A stretch of 64,000 nt of DNA, from NCBI GenBank assembly GCA_900318335.1, contig ONKF01000015.1, positions 35,999-99,998 on the forward strand. Direction: 5' to 3'. Source of the DNA: an uncultured Prevotellaceae bacterium (GTDB lineage: Bacteria; Bacteroidota; Bacteroidia; Bacteroidales; Muribaculaceae). The position numbers were made by a program, and so were the translations under genes. This document shows positions 10,654-18,670 of the stretch, piece after piece (positions within the stretch are counted from its first letter, which is position 1; the number at the start of each line of letters is the position of its first letter). The notes below the pieces were generated by a model. It saw nothing but the letters and a program-made list of their open reading frames with translations, was not told the DNA's origin and did not search any database.

Positions 10654-12738
10654 GTGGATGGTGAACTGCAAAATATTGACCTCAACAATCCTGAATTTCA
10701 GGATGCTTGGGATGTGTTGCAGCACACCCACCGTTCGGTATTCCTCACGGGTAAGGCGGGAACCGGCAAGAGCACATTCCTGAAATATATACGCGAGACC
10801 ACCCGGAAGAAAACCGTGGTGCTGGCGCCAACAGGCATCGCCGCTGTCAATGTTGGCGGACAGACGATGCACTCGTTTTTCAAGATTCCCTTCAAGCCAT
10901 TTCTGCCTGATGACCCCGACATCGCCAATATCACGCGCCTGCGGAAGATGTTGCGCTACACCAAGGAGAAAGTGAAACTCATCCGTGAGTTGGAGCTCAT
11001 CATCATTGATGAGATTTCGATGGTGAGGGCCGATATCATTGACTTTGTTGACAGGGTATTGCGTGTCTATTCGGGAAATATGCGTGAGCCGTTTGGCGGC
11101 AAACAGCTGCTTTTGGTGGGCGATATTTTCCAATTGGAGCCGGTGGTTACCCACGACATGCGTGACATCCTCAGGAGGTACTATAAGAATTTCTTTTTCT
11201 TTAATGCCCGGGCATTCAGTCTGATTAATCTGGTCTCGATCGAGTTGCGTAAGATCTACCGCCAGAGTGACAGTGATTTCATTTCCCTGCTGGACCGTGT
11301 GCGCATCAATCGCGCAACAAGTGCCGACATCGCACGCCTGAATCAGCGCTGTAACCCTAATTACCAGGAAATCAACGATAATTTTGCCATCACGCTTGCC
11401 ACTCGCCGTGACACCGTGGATTCAATCAATGATGAGCACATGCAGGCCCTCAAGACCCCCGAATTCATTTATGAGGGAAAGATTGAAGGCGATTTCCCGG
11501 AGAACAGCCTGCCCACAGCCCTGCGTCTCACCCTCAAGGAGGGAGCACAGGTTATCTTTATCCGCAATGACAAGGAGGGCAGGTGGTATAATGGCACAAT
11601 CGGCAAGGTAACGCTACTGCGTGATGACGAAGTGTATGTAACACTCGAGAACGGAATAGAACTTGAGGTTTTACCCGAGATATGGGAAAACATGCAATAC
11701 TCCTATAATGAGAAGGAGAAAAAGGTCGAGGAGAAGGTGTTAGGCACATTCATCCAGGTTCCCATCAAGCCGGCATGGGCTCTAACGGTGCACAAGAGCC
11801 AGGGACTCACATTTAATAATGTGGTGATTGACTTTGTGGGGGGCGCATTCACGGGCGGCCAGACCTATGTAGCGCTGTCACGTTGCACATCCATGGAGGG
11901 AATCACGTTGCTCAAGCCCTTGAGCGAACGCGATATCATTGTCAATATGGCTGTTGTGGATTTTAGCCGCCAGTTCAACAATAAGCAGATCCTCAACGAG
12001 GCGATGGAACAGGAACGTGCCAATCAGCTCTACAGACGAGCGATACATGCCTTTGAGCATCAGGAGTTTGAGGACTGTGTCGAGTATTTTGCCGAGGCCA
12101 TGAAGATTAAAGACAATCTTCAGAATCCAGCAGTCAAACGCCTGATTTCCAAGAAGCTGAATGCATTTAAGAAGCAGTTTAAGACTATTGACAGGTTGAA
12201 GCAAGTGATTGATAGTCAGAAGAAAATGCTTCAAGACCTGGCTCTTGAATATGCTTCAATGGGTGACCAGGCTCTCTCTATGGACGAGAGTGGGGTATTG
12301 GGAGAGGGTAGTGTCCCCTATTCCAAGCGCCTTGATGACATCGCAATACGCTCTGCATTAGCCAATTATAACAAAGCATTGCGCATCATGCCAGAATGTG
12401 TGCCCGCTATGATTGGAAAAGCGCGACTGCTCATGATACTTGACCAGCTCGAAGGCGCCGAGGAGGAGTTGAAGAAGGCAATTGAACTTGAAAAACAGAA
12501 TTATCAAGCCCACATGACGATGGCAGAGTTGATGGAGATGATGAAAGATGTGCCTGAAGCCATCAAGTCCTACAAGCGTGCCATCAAGTCAGATAAGAAA
12601 CGACCGGAACCTCACGAAAGGTTGCAAGACATCTATGAGAAGATCGGATTTGAAGACCTGGCCGATGAAGAACAGGAAATAGCTGAACGACTTCGTAAAG
12701 CATTGTATAAATCTCAGTCCAGGAAAAAAAAGAAATAG
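10654..12738 (+). CDS. Pif1/RecD-like helicase fused to C-terminal TPR repeats
   Basis: 694-residue ATP-dependent DNA helicase of superfamily 1B. Walker A is GKAGTGKST (near residue 34), a Q-rich APTGIAA motif follows, Walker B is IIIDEISM (near residue 116), then LVGDIFQL, and the C-terminal RecA lobe has LTVHKSQGLTF near residue 375. From about residue 450 it changes to alpha-helical tetratricopeptide-like repeats and ends in a lysine-rich tail. It starts with GTG at 10654, since the next in-frame ATG lies after Walker A. The 26-bp gap from lepA suggests cotranscription. The TPR half probably binds a partner protein; the partner is unknown. Confidence 0.9.
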   Translation: MDGELQNIDLNNPEFQDAWDVLQHTHRSVFLTGKAGTGKSTFLKYIRETTRKKTVVLAPTGIAAVNVGGQTMHSFFKIPFKPFLPDDPDIANITRLRKMLRYTKEKVKLIRELELIIIDEISMVRADIIDFVDRVLRVYSGNMREPFGGKQLLLVGDIFQLEPVVTHDMRDILRRYYKNFFFFNARAFSLINLVSIELRKIYRQSDSDFISLLDRVRINRATSADIARLNQRCNPNYQEINDNFAITLATRRDTVDSINDEHMQALKTPEFIYEGKIEGDFPENSLPTALRLTLKEGAQVIFIRNDKEGRWYNGTIGKVTLLRDDEVYVTLENGIELEVLPEIWENMQYSYNEKEKKVEEKVLGTFIQVPIKPAWALTVHKSQGLTFNNVVIDFVGGAFTGGQTYVALSRCTSMEGITLLKPLSERDIIVNMAVVDFSRQFNNKQILNEAMEQERANQLYRRAIHAFEHQEFEDCVEYFAEAMKIKDNLQNPAVKRLISKKLNAFKKQFKTIDRLKQVIDSQKKMLQDLALEYASMGDQALSMDESGVLGEGSVPYSKRLDDIAIRSALANYNKALRIMPECVPAMIGKARLLMILDQLEGAEEELKKAIELEKQNYQAHMTMAELMEMMKDVPEAIKSYKRAIKSDKKRPEPHERLQDIYEKIGFEDLADEEQEIAERLRKALYKSQSRKKKK

Positions 12739-13484
12739 ACCTTTGATGTCAGGGTGTCTATGAATTACCTGCAGATTACCATTATTTTTTATTTGTCTTT
12801 GAAGGGGTAAGGGGAATCATGAAATGCGCGAATATGTATTTTACATAATATCAATTCTAATTTTTTTAGGTGGATTTTGAGGTATTGGGCAATACATGAG
12901 TTTTTAGGTGTATAATGAGCGGTCTTTTGTCGTGCTGACAATGCCGAAGATCCGCACAACTGGCAATGAAAAAATGAATTTGAAAATCTCAGCGAGTTAA
13001 GATCGCAGAAAAATTAAGAGAATTCCTTATTCATAAAGCGATAAGCGTTTTCAACTGCAATTCACTATAGCCACTTAGATAATTCAAACAACCAGCATAT
13101 CCAAGGTGTTTTTTCCGGTCGGTATGTTATCGATAAAATAGAAAATTCTCTACAGGCGATATTCTTGTCTCAATGTGGTAACATGATTATGGAATTATAA
13201 TTTAAGTCATTTTGTAAAATCGCTTATAATAAATGTGTTTAATATTTACTATTAAAGTAAAAGTTAAATTATTTTTGTCGCCTTTTCTTTAATCTGTAAG
13301 CATTCAAACTATACTAATACAGTGATTGCTTTAGATTTTGTTGTTTTGCAAGTAATTATCATTTGTAAATAATTGAATAACAAAAATATAAATAAAATTT
13401 AATCAAGCAATAATTTAAGTTTTGCTTTAGGTGTGTTGTGCCCCGCTATTCTTGGTGATTTTCTTTATTTTTCCTTGTTCTATA
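12739..13484. other. AT-rich intergenic region
   Basis: About 750 bp of strongly AT-rich DNA, in contrast to the GC-balanced genes on both sides. I see no ORF with coding character, no tRNA and no strong terminator; a 6-bp hairpin just after the helicase stop (ATAGAC/GTCTAT, about 12736-12767) is too weak to call. TATTTTTG at 13270-13277 matches the -7 promoter element but has no gene close downstream, so a small RNA is conceivable. Confidence 0.5.
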
Positions 13485-13515
13485 TTTATATAATGAGAAA
13501 TGTTTGCTACCTTTG
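13485..13515 (+). promoter_or_regulatory. Predicted promoter for the ABC exporter operon
   Basis: TACCTTTG at 13508-13515 matches the -7 consensus. TTTA at 13485-13488, 19 bp upstream, is an imperfect -33 element. The ATG is 28 bp downstream of the motif. Confidence 0.6.
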
Positions 13516-13542
13516 TAATTCAACTTTATTACCAAAATCAAG

Positions 13543-15309
13543 ATGTTAAAGACACTACTCAAACAAGTCAAGCAGTATAAGACAGCGTCGCTATTGACGC
13601 CTGTTTTTATTATGCTTGAGGTGGTGCTTGACGTGCTCATCCCCTATGTGACCGCCAAGCTCATCGATAACGGCATCAGTGCAGGCCACATGCCCAGCGT
13701 CTATAAATATGGGCTCATCATGCTTGTCATGGCATTCTTGAGCATGATGGCGGCTATTATGGCGGGCAAATATGCGTCATACGCGTCGTCGGGCTTCGCC
13801 TGCAACCTGCGAGATGCCATGTACAAGAATATTCAGCGGTTTGCCTTCAGTGACATTGACAAGTATAGCACCTCTGGTCTGGTTACCCGAATGACGACCG
13901 ACGTCACCAATCTGCAGAATGCCTTTCAACAGATTATCCGCACCTCGGTGCGAGCCCCGTTCAACTTGTTGTCCAGCATTGTGATGTGCTTTGTCATCAG
14001 CCCGGATTTAAGCTTGATTTTCATCATTGCCAGTGTTGTGCTGGGCGTGATTCTGGCACTGATTATCAGCAAAGTATCAAAGATGTTTGCCCTTGTGTTC
14101 AAGCAGTATGACGTGTTGAACAGCGTTGTCCAGGAGAATGTGACGGGAATACGTGTTGTCAAGGCTTTTGTGCGGGAGGATCATGAGAATGCCAAGTTCT
14201 GGAATGCCGCCAAGCGCCTCTATGACCTCAACGTCAAGGCCGAAAGCCTGATGGCGCTCAACCGCCCATTGATGAACATGGTGGTGTATGGCTGTATCAT
14301 CGCCCTTTCGTGGTTTGGAGCGCAATTCATTGTCGGCGGCAGCCTGACCACCGGCCAGCTGACGTCCTTGTTCACCTACGTCATGACAATCCTGATGTCC
14401 CTGATGATGTTGAGCATGATTTTTGTAACCATTACTCAAAGTCTTGCCAGTGGACAACGTGTGGCACAGGTGATTAACGAAATCCCTGATATCACAAATC
14501 CCGAGGACGCAGTGACCGAAATCCCTGACGGGTCCATCGATTTTAACCATGTGTCATTTGCTTATAAAGGCGGCAGCGGTGAGTATGCTCTCAATAATAT
14601 TGACCTGCATATCGCCAGCGGCGAGTCAATCGGTGTGATCGGTGGTACAGGTAGCGGAAAATCATCGCTCATTAATCTGGTGAGCCGCCTTTACGACGCA
14701 TCCAAGGGTGAAGTGCTTATCGGTGGTAATAATGTGAACACCTATGACTTAGAGGCCCTTCGCAACAATGTGGCGGTCGTATTGCAGAAGAATGTCCTGT
14801 TTACCGGCACCATCCTTGACAATCTGCGCTGGGGTGACGAGAATGCCACGCTTGAACAGTGTCGGCAGGCTTGCCGGACGGCCTGTGCCGACGAATTCAT
14901 CATGGAAATGCCTGATGGTTACGAGACCCGTATCGAGCAAGGCGGCACCAACGTATCTGGTGGCCAGAAACAGCGACTCTGCATCGCTCGTGCGCTATTG
15001 AAGAAGCCCAAAATCATAGTGCTTGACGACAGCACCAGCGCATGTGACAACACGACCGATGCCCGAATCCGTGCGGCCCTGCGTGAAAATCTGCCTGAAA
15101 TGACCAAGATTATCATAGCCCAGCGTATCAGTAGCATCAAGGACTGCGACCGCATCCTCGTGCTCGACGATGGCAAGATGGTTGGCTTTGACACCCATGA
15201 CAACTTGCTCAAGTCATGCAAGATTTACCAGGAGATCTGTGCCATCCAGGAGGAGGCCGGTGGCGACTTTGACAAACCCCAAGACAACAGAAAGGAGGCA
15301 CAATCATGA
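13543..15309 (+). CDS. ABC exporter half-transporter with degenerate ATP site
   Basis: 588-residue fused membrane and nucleotide-binding protein of the multidrug/lipid exporter type (six membrane helices, residues 20-300; ATPase, 335-570). Walker A GGTGSGKSS and signature VSGGQKQ are intact. Two catalytic positions are altered: the Walker B glutamate is Asp (D496 in VLDDSTSA) and the H-loop histidine is Gln (Q527 in IIAQRIS). This is the pattern of the degenerate partner in heterodimeric exporters such as TM287/288, known from that family. Its stop overlaps the start of the next gene by 4 nt, so the two halves are made together. The substrate cannot be told from sequence. Confidence 0.93.
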   Translation: MLKTLLKQVKQYKTASLLTPVFIMLEVVLDVLIPYVTAKLIDNGISAGHMPSVYKYGLIMLVMAFLSMMAAIMAGKYASYASSGFACNLRDAMYKNIQRFAFSDIDKYSTSGLVTRMTTDVTNLQNAFQQIIRTSVRAPFNLLSSIVMCFVISPDLSLIFIIASVVLGVILALIISKVSKMFALVFKQYDVLNSVVQENVTGIRVVKAFVREDHENAKFWNAAKRLYDLNVKAESLMALNRPLMNMVVYGCIIALSWFGAQFIVGGSLTTGQLTSLFTYVMTILMSLMMLSMIFVTITQSLASGQRVAQVINEIPDITNPEDAVTEIPDGSIDFNHVSFAYKGGSGEYALNNIDLHIASGESIGVIGGTGSGKSSLINLVSRLYDASKGEVLIGGNNVNTYDLEALRNNVAVVLQKNVLFTGTILDNLRWGDENATLEQCRQACRTACADEFIMEMPDGYETRIEQGGTNVSGGQKQRLCIARALLKKPKIIVLDDSTSACDNTTDARIRAALRENLPEMTKIIIAQRISSIKDCDRILVLDDGKMVGFDTHDNLLKSCKIYQEICAIQEEAGGDFDKPQDNRKEAQS

Positions 15310-17213
15310 GAATGCCAGGAGGACCCAATAACCGACATGTCGTGGTGGACACGACGGGTGTGAACAAGCGCAGCACCTTGTGGCGCCTGTTCAAGATTGT
15401 GATGAAGAACTACAAGTTCTCGTTCCTGGCTGTGGCCGTGTGTATCGTCGTGACAGCGTGCACTACCCTAGCCTCTACCCTATTCACAAGAACCCTTATT
15501 GACGACTACATCACGCCGATGATTGGCCAGGCTCATCCCGATTATGGCCCACTGGCCGAGACGTTGGTAAAGCTGGGCATCATCCTTGCATTTGGTGCGC
15601 TATGTTCTTATCTGCACAGCCGCCTGATGATTAACGTGACCCAAGGCACGATGCTGAAACTGCGTAAAGGCATGTTTGAGCACATGCAGACGTTGCCCAT
15701 CAAGTACTTTGACACCCATGCCCATGGCAATGTCATGTCAACCTATACTAATGACGTGGACACCTTGCGCCAGATGATTTCCAACAGTCTGCCACAGGCG
15801 TTTAACTCGCTCATCACTCTGGGCATCACATTTGCCAGCATGATTGTGATGAGTGTGCCGATGACCATCCTGTCGATTGTCATGGCTCTCATTATGGCAT
15901 GGTCAACGACTTACCTGGGCAAGCGTTCCCGCAAGCACTTCCGCGTGCAGCAGCAGAAGTTGGCCGAGGTCAATGGCTTCATCGAGGAGATGATGACGGG
16001 CCAGAAGGTGGTCAAGGTATTCTGCCACGAGCAGAAAGCCATCGAGCAGTTTGAAGTGATCAACGAGGAACTGCGCAGCAACACTTACGACGCCAACCGT
16101 ATCGGCAATATTGTCATGCCCGTTAACGGTAACCTGGGCCACTTGAGCTACGTGCTCATGGGTGTGCTGGGTGCCGCGCTTATCATCAGCGGGCACAGTG
16201 GCATGACACTGGGTACCCTGGTGGCATTCTTGACACTGAACAAGAGTTTTGCGCGCCCCATAGCCAGCATCAGCCAGGAAATCAACAGTGTGTTGAACGC
16301 CTCGGTCGGTGCCGACCGTATCTTCAAGATTATGGACGAGCAGCCCGAACCCGACGCGGGCAAGGTCAAGTTGATCAATGCCAAACGTGGAGCCGACGGC
16401 TTTCTGCATCCCTGCAACCACCACACTGGCATTTGGGCCTGGAAGATTCCTCAGGACGATGGTAAACTGCGCTATATCAAGGTGTCGGGCGGTGTCAAAT
16501 TCAATAACGTGGACTTTGGCTATAATGAGGAGAAACAAGTGCTCTTTGATATCGACATCGATGCCATGCCCGACCAGAAGATTGCCTTTGTGGGCGGTAC
16601 TGGAGCGGGTAAGACGACCATTACCAATCTGATCAACCGTTTCTATGACATACAGGACGGCAAAGTGCTTTTTGACGGTATCGGTATCAATGAAATCAGC
16701 AAGCGTGACTTGCGTCATGGTTTAGGTATGGTGTTGCAGGAAACCCATCTTTTCACAGGCACTGTGATGGACAATATCCGTTACGGCCGTCTTGAAGCCA
16801 CCGACCAGGAATGTATCGAGGCCGCCAAATTGGTGAATGCCGACAGCTTTATCCGACGCCTGAGCGACGGCTATCAGACCATCCTCAATGCTGATGGAGG
16901 CAACCTGAGCCAGGGTGAGCGCCAGTTGCTCGCCATTGCCCGTGCTGCGGTTGCCGATCCTCCCGTACTCATCCTCGATGAGGCGACCAGCAGCATCGAC
17001 ACCCGTACCGAGACCCTCGTGCAGCGAGGCATGGACTCCCTGATGAAGGGGCGCACGACCTTTGTCATCGCCCACCGTCTCTCCACGGTGCGCAACAGCG
17101 ACTGCATCATCGTCCTGGAAAAGGGCCGCATCATCGAGCGGGGCACCCATGACGAGCTCCTCGCCCTCAAGGGCAAATACTACCAGCTCTACACCGGCGG
17201 CGAAATCGCCTAA
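15306..17213 (+). CDS. ABC exporter half-transporter, catalytic partner, with linker insertion
   Basis: 635-residue partner of the preceding gene (ATGA overlap). Six membrane helices lie in residues 30-330. The ATPase domain has Walker A GGTGAGKTT, Walker B with the catalytic Glu (E559 in LDEATSS) and the H-loop His (H590 in IAHRLST). Its signature is LSQGERQ rather than LSGGQ, the deviation expected on the half that faces the degenerate site. An unusual segment of about 35 residues rich in His, Trp and Cys (near residues 358-392) is inserted between the membrane domain and the ATPase. The pair should form one heterodimer in the inner membrane. Confidence 0.93.
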   Translation: MRMPGGPNNRHVVVDTTGVNKRSTLWRLFKIVMKNYKFSFLAVAVCIVVTACTTLASTLFTRTLIDDYITPMIGQAHPDYGPLAETLVKLGIILAFGALCSYLHSRLMINVTQGTMLKLRKGMFEHMQTLPIKYFDTHAHGNVMSTYTNDVDTLRQMISNSLPQAFNSLITLGITFASMIVMSVPMTILSIVMALIMAWSTTYLGKRSRKHFRVQQQKLAEVNGFIEEMMTGQKVVKVFCHEQKAIEQFEVINEELRSNTYDANRIGNIVMPVNGNLGHLSYVLMGVLGAALIISGHSGMTLGTLVAFLTLNKSFARPIASISQEINSVLNASVGADRIFKIMDEQPEPDAGKVKLINAKRGADGFLHPCNHHTGIWAWKIPQDDGKLRYIKVSGGVKFNNVDFGYNEEKQVLFDIDIDAMPDQKIAFVGGTGAGKTTITNLINRFYDIQDGKVLFDGIGINEISKRDLRHGLGMVLQETHLFTGTVMDNIRYGRLEATDQECIEAAKLVNADSFIRRLSDGYQTILNADGGNLSQGERQLLAIARAAVADPPVLILDEATSSIDTRTETLVQRGMDSLMKGRTTFVIAHRLSTVRNSDCIIVLEKGRIIERGTHDELLALKGKYYQLYTGGEIA

Positions 17214-17331
17214 CCCGTCCCCTATGGGAAACACTTATCGACCGCTCGCCTAGTGTGGGCGGTTGCTATTTAAAGAGAAAAAAATGTTGTTTGGGGTTTA
17301 GTAAATCGGTTTTCGCGTTTCTATATAGTGA

Positions 17332-17838
17332 ATGGAGGACAAGACACGACATATCGAATCGTTGTTCAAGCAGCATTACCAAGCGATGTATCGCCTGGCA
17401 TTCATGATGTTGCATGACGAGGAGGAGAGCAGGGATATCGTGCACGATGTCTTTGCCCGGTTGCTGGACGGCGACATCCGTTTCGATTGCGACAAGGCGA
17501 GAGCATTCTTGTTATCATGCGTTCGCAACGCTTGCCTGAATGTGATGCGCTTTCATGACTACCGTGAGCGTGCCATGCGCTACTTCCCTGTAGATGACGA
17601 GAACGCTAGTGACAGCGAGGCGTTTGAAAGCGAGATTGAAGCGTTGCACGATGGCATCTGCCATCTCACTCCGCCCGTCTGCCGAGAAATCATCCTGCTC
17701 CATTACAGGTATGGATTGACGTTCAAGCAAATCGCCACACGACTGCAAGTGAGCGAGACGACAATCTACAAGCATCAGCGCAATGCGCTCAACCAATTAC
17801 GTTTAACTTTACGGGACACCTATAAATTATCGAAATGA
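17332..17838 (+). CDS. ECF-type RNA polymerase sigma factor
   Basis: 168 residues, usual for Bacteroidota ECF sigma factors of the FecI-like kind. Region 2 (QHYQAMYRLAFMMLHDEEESRDIVHDVF) binds core polymerase and the -10 region, and region 4 (LHYRYGLTFKQIATRLQVSETTIYKHQRNAL) is a helix-turn-helix for the -35 element. It heads a cassette with an anti-sigma factor and an outer membrane receptor, so it probably answers a signal at the cell surface. No standard TTTG/TAnnTTTG promoter lies ahead of it, which would fit autoregulation. The stop overlaps by ATGA with the start of a short ORF not usually annotated. Confidence 0.92.
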   Translation: MEDKTRHIESLFKQHYQAMYRLAFMMLHDEEESRDIVHDVFARLLDGDIRFDCDKARAFLLSCVRNACLNVMRFHDYRERAMRYFPVDDENASDSEAFESEIEALHDGICHLTPPVCREIILLHYRYGLTFKQIATRLQVSETTIYKHQRNALNQLRLTLRDTYKLSK

Positions 17839-18005
17839 TTATGATTTGTGTTGGCTGTATTTTGCTGCTTTTTGGCATCTTTTGCCTCATCTTCTTGGAC
17901 CATAGTTTGCTATGCTCCTGCGAAGCTAAGACAAAGTCTGCTCAAAAATCATTCAAAATCCAACTCAAGCTAATTTATAGGAATCCCTCAAAATCTTTGC
18001 GATGA
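17835..18005 (+). CDS. Small membrane ORF between sigma and anti-sigma genes (56 codons)
   Basis: An open frame of 56 codons starts at an ATG that overlaps the sigma-factor stop by 4 nt (ATGA, 17835-17838) and ends in a TGA that overlaps the anti-sigma start by 4 nt (ATGA, 18002-18005). The predicted peptide has about 21 hydrophobic residues at its N terminus, with Cys at 5, 8, 17, 27 and 29, then a basic tail rich in Lys, Ser and Arg. It would be a single-pass inner membrane microprotein or a signal-anchored peptide. The exact fit of both junctions is what supports it; similarity to any known family is not recognised. It may instead be a spacer with a chance open frame. Confidence 0.45.
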   Translation: MIMICVGCILLLFGIFCLIFLDHSLLCSCEAKTKSAQKSFKIQLKLIYRNPSKSLR

Positions 18006-18670
18006 TGGAAAAGACCGATTTACTGTTCCGCATGATGGACGATCCGGGACAATATACCGATGAACAATGGCGGGAAATCCTCGCCGACAGTGAGTGCGCA
18101 TCGCTCTATGAGATGATGTGCAAGACGCGCAGTGCCCTTGACGCAGAGCAGATTGATCAGGAATTCACGTCCGACACGGTTGACCAGGAATGGGAACGCT
18201 TTGCCGCAGCCCATCAAGCTCGCAATGTCAAGCCCTTTGACTGGAGAAAAATCGCTGCCGCTATTGTCGTCCTGGCAGTCTTCGGCATCGCTGCCGCGGC
18301 CATTTATTCCCATTTCGCCCATACTCCCCAAACCGAAACCGAAACCATTGAAAACACCATTCCCAACGTAAATCCGCAAGTGACCGACACGACAGAAGGT
18401 GCCATTGATGCAGAGGCGGACAAGTCGCAGGCGCACTTGTATGATGACGTGCCGCTGGAGCAGATCATCAATGACCTGGCAGCGCACTACAACGTCCAGC
18501 CCCAGTGGCATGGCGACGACGTGCGCTCACTGCGGTTATACTATAAGTGGGAACCCGATTTCACCCTCGACGAGGTCGTTGAGATGCTCAACAATTTCGA
18601 GGCATTCAGCGTCAAGCTCGATGGTGATCAACTGGTGATTACCGGGAACGATATGAAGGCCAATCAATGA
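18002..18670 (+). CDS. Anti-sigma factor, single-pass, minimal FecR-like with DUF4974-like domain
   Basis: 222 residues. The first 75 or so should be the cytoplasmic sigma-binding part, residues 84-103 form one membrane helix (IAAAIVVLAVFGIAAAAIY), and a short acidic linker leads to a periplasmic domain at about 145-218 that looks like DUF4974 (VPLEQIINDLAAHYNV... LDEVVEMLNNFEAFSVKLDGDQLVI). The central FecR beta-domain of typical Bacteroidetes anti-sigma factors, which are usually over 300 residues, is missing. The start is one of two adjacent ATGs (18002, 18005). It overlaps the receptor gene by ATGA, in line with a sigma, anti-sigma and receptor relay. Confidence 0.82.
   Translation: MMEKTDLLFRMMDDPGQYTDEQWREILADSECASLYEMMCKTRSALDAEQIDQEFTSDTVDQEWERFAAAHQARNVKPFDWRKIAAAIVVLAVFGIAAAAIYSHFAHTPQTETETIENTIPNVNPQVTDTTEGAIDAEADKSQAHLYDDVPLEQIINDLAAHYNVQPQWHGDDVRSLRLYYKWEPDFTLDEVVEMLNNFEAFSVKLDGDQLVITGNDMKANQ

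Noticed and set aside
12739-13484. A possible regulatory RNA in the AT-rich gap before the ABC exporter
   Set aside because: Only a -7 like element (13270) and weak hairpins are visible; no conserved structure that I can name supports it.
17992-17999. AATCTTTG just before the anti-sigma ATG as a separate promoter
   Set aside because: It is one base off the -7 consensus and has no TTTG at the expected distance; coupling by ATGA explains the arrangement better.
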